Positions 62,570 through 64,000 of a stretch of 64,000 nucleotides of DNA are shown one piece after another. The translations under genes were made by a program, and so were the position numbers. Numbering within the stretch: the stretch's first letter is position 1; each line of letters opens with the position of its first letter. The notes below the pieces were generated by a model. It had not been told where the DNA came from. It worked only from the letters and a program-made list of their open reading frames with translations, and did not search any database. This stretch comes from Rhodopseudomonas julia (GTDB taxonomy: Bacteria > Pseudomonadota > Alphaproteobacteria > Rhizobiales > Afifellaceae), in assembly GCF_030813515.1 (NCBI RefSeq), contig NZ_JAUSUK010000001.1, positions 1,860,001-1,924,000 on the forward strand, written 5' to 3'.

Positions 62570-63403
62570 TCACTGCACTTTGAGGCGGTCTGCCGTGGCT
62601 GTGAGAACACCCACTTCCGTTCTCACGCGTATCTTTACGGGGATCGCAAGCCCGATCGTTTCGATCGGCGCCAGCCAAACCTCCATATCTTTGTTTGCGG
62701 CCATGAACCGCTCGCTCTTCTTCTGAGCCCGATGGCCGGCAATGGGGACGTAGCGAACGGCACAGACGACGACCGGGCCGGAATAGCTCTTGCTGCCACC
62801 GTGGTAGCGCTCAGCACGCGCAAAACGCATTATGATATCGAAACGTTTGTTGTTCTCAAAAATCGGTGCCCGGTGTTTGCACAGGTCTTTGCCGTGGCGG
62901 CCGGCGATTGGCATGATGAGAGCACTCAGAGGATCGATGACCCCTATTTTGTGCTCCGGTTTCAGCGGCACACGGTCGGCATATTGCTTGCCGGGCTTGT
63001 CTGCTTTGAAACGAAAATCGCTCACCCGACCTTTTTCGAAGCTGAGTGACAAATCCTCAGCCTCTCCATCCTCGACCCAATGGCGATGATAGCTTTGCGC
63101 CTCTGCGGCATCTGTGAGTGTGCCTGTGGCTTCGACATTGACCCGAGCATCGGAAAAAAGCCGGCTGAAGCCGCTTGCCTTGGCGTATCCCTCCGCCTGG
63201 TAGCGGCGTTTCTCCACGCTCAGGCTGGCCTTTATCTTCCCGACCGGTACGCCCATAAGAGACGCGCCGTAGCGCACCGTCAGTGTGGCCGCCGCGACCC
63301 GTGGGGCGGAAAGTGCCGCACCCCCCGCCATGACGAGAGCAGCGAATATCGGCAGGAAAAAAACCGTTTGAGCATGCTGGTGCCGCATTGGCGGAAGCTC
63401 CAT
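62570..63403 (-). CDS. DUF3108-domain exported protein
   Basis: A 277-residue protein with an N-terminal signal peptide (FFLPIFAALVMAGGAALSAPRVAAA, cleavage near residue 38). The remainder is a DUF3108 beta-rich domain starting LTVRYGASLMGVPVGKIKASLSVEKRRYQAEG and containing YSGPVVVCAVRYVPIAGHR. Members sit beside rpmB in many Rhizobiales and are thought to act in the periplasm or envelope; the function is unknown. Here it is divergent from rpmB. Confidence 0.85.
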   Translation of the reverse strand: MELPPMRHQHAQTVFFLPIFAALVMAGGAALSAPRVAAATLTVRYGASLMGVPVGKIKASLSVEKRRYQAEGYAKASGFSRLFSDARVNVEATGTLTDAAEAQSYHRHWVEDGEAEDLSLSFEKGRVSDFRFKADKPGKQYADRVPLKPEHKIGVIDPLSALIMPIAGRHGKDLCKHRAPIFENNKRFDIIMRFARAERYHGGSKSYSGPVVVCAVRYVPIAGHRAQKKSERFMAANKDMEVWLAPIETIGLAIPVKIRVRTEVGVLTATADRLKVQ

Positions 63404-63621
63404 CTTGGTGGCGGCGCACCCCTATCTTTTGCCTAGGGGCGAAAGCCGGCCTTTTTCGGGCTCGTATTGTTGCTTCATGCGGGTCTCGCTGCGGCTGACG
63501 ACTTGACCCTTGCGGCCACACTCCTTATAGGAGCGCTTTCGAAAAACCGGGCTTGAAGTGCCGTCCCGGCTGCGTCATGCGCAGGACGGTCCGCCCTCCA
63601 GATCAGATTATGAGGTTCTCC

Positions 63622-63924
63622 ATGGCGCGCCGTTGCGAGCTGACCGGCAAGGCCGTCCTGACCGGCAACAATGTGAGCCACGCCAACAACAAGTCCCGGC
63701 GTCGGTTTCTTCCCAATCTGTGCAACGTGTCGCTGATGAGCGATGCGCTCGGGCGCGCGGTGCGGATGCGCATTTCCGCGGCTGCGCTGCGCAGCGTGGA
63801 GCATCGTGGCGGGCTCGACGCTTTCCTTCTCAAGGCGCAGGCTGACGAGCTGTCGCCGAAGGCGAAGCTTCTGAAGCGCGAGATCGCCAAGAAGGCGGCC
63901 AGCGCGGAAGCTGCTGCGGCCTGA
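63622..63924 (+). CDS. rpmB: 50S ribosomal protein L28
   Basis: A 100-residue L28. The start ATG 63622 gives [33 protein letters not shown], the normal bacterial opening ([18 protein letters not shown]). [17 protein letters not shown] is the usual alphaproteobacterial tail. A component of the large ribosomal subunit. Upstream frame extension is not needed. Confidence 0.97.
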   Translation: MARRCELTGKAVLTGNNVSHANNKSRRRFLPNLCNVSLMSDALGRAVRMRISAAALRSVEHRGGLDAFLLKAQADELSPKAKLLKREIAKKAASAEAAAA

Positions 63925-63925
63925 A

Positions 63926-64000
63926 TTGACTGCGATCTTCCCAACGCACCGGAGACGCGGTTTTCTGACCGCGGTCGGCGCCATGGCTGCGGTCGTGGTG
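63926..64000 (+). CDS. Start of a probable Tat-exported protein (runs off the window)
   Basis: From TTG 63926, one base after the rpmB stop, an open frame continues to the window edge. It contains RRRGFLTAVGAMAAVVV, which has a twin-arginine motif (RRGFL) followed by a hydrophobic stretch, as in Tat signal peptides. The start codon is uncertain and only 25 codons are visible. Confidence 0.4.
   Translation, partial: MTAIFPTHRRRGFLTAVGAMAAVVV

Overview
The window is a high-GC stretch of an alphaproteobacterial chromosome, most likely from the Hyphomicrobiales (Rhizobiales). Three observations support this. The right end holds a core block typical of that group: rpmB, a DUF3108 protein, an SUV3-like helicase, an S4-domain protein, fdxA, carD and rpoH. 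The polysaccharide genes resemble rhizobial ExoF, ExoY, ExoP and ExoQ. Several ABC uptake operons are of the kind common in soil and plant-associated members. No rRNA, tRNA, CRISPR array or intact insertion sequence was seen.

Layout. (1) 1-3644: end of an RND efflux adaptor gene and its complete pump gene. (2) 3790-5761: a scarred segment with an IS66 transposase fragment, arsH and arsR, and the tail of a lost membrane-fusion protein. (3) 5859-11795: a GNAT enzyme, a LysR regulator, two LysE-type exporters, an MFS transporter, a cupin remnant, a small membrane protein and an XRE-type regulator. (4) 12287-15637: a 1,116-residue RTX calcium-binding repeat protein behind an AT-rich promoter and followed by a strong terminator. 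(5) 15752-26347: an Amadori-compound (fructosamine) island with FrlD-like kinase, FrlB-like deglycase, GntR/UTRA regulator, FrlC-like epimerase, a carbohydrate ABC transporter and a FAD amine oxidase. A TGTCAGA-type motif recurs in front of its genes. (6) 26773-43663: an exopolysaccharide locus with a secreted glycosidase, ExoF/ExoY/ExoP/ExoQ-like proteins, a flippase and two GT4 glycosyltransferases. Embedded in it are a free-standing NRPS adenylation protein and a carrier-thioesterase protein, apparently in the ExoF operon, and an Sfp-type phosphopantetheinyl transferase lies at the end. (7) 43677-52482: an IclR regulator divergent from a tightly coupled operon of UbiD decarboxylase, DUF4392 (D-glutamate cyclase-like) protein, Asp/Glu racemase-family enzyme, PLP aminotransferase, NitT/TauT-type ABC transporter, UbiX and a PNPOx-like flavoprotein. 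(8) 53017-55887: an aldo/keto reductase and a MetV-MetF methylene-tetrahydrofolate reductase pair. (9) 56058-64000: the conserved core block, ending in the first codons of a probable Tat-exported protein.

Two assemblies deserve most attention. One is the split NRPS-like module plus PPTase inside an exopolysaccharide locus, which suggests aminoacylation of a polysaccharide or of a carrier-bound precursor. The other is the IclR-controlled UbiD/UbiX operon with amino-acid-type enzymes and its own importer, which looks like an uncharacterised catabolic pathway for an imported carboxylic acid. Functions are read from motifs, lengths and context; no database search was possible.
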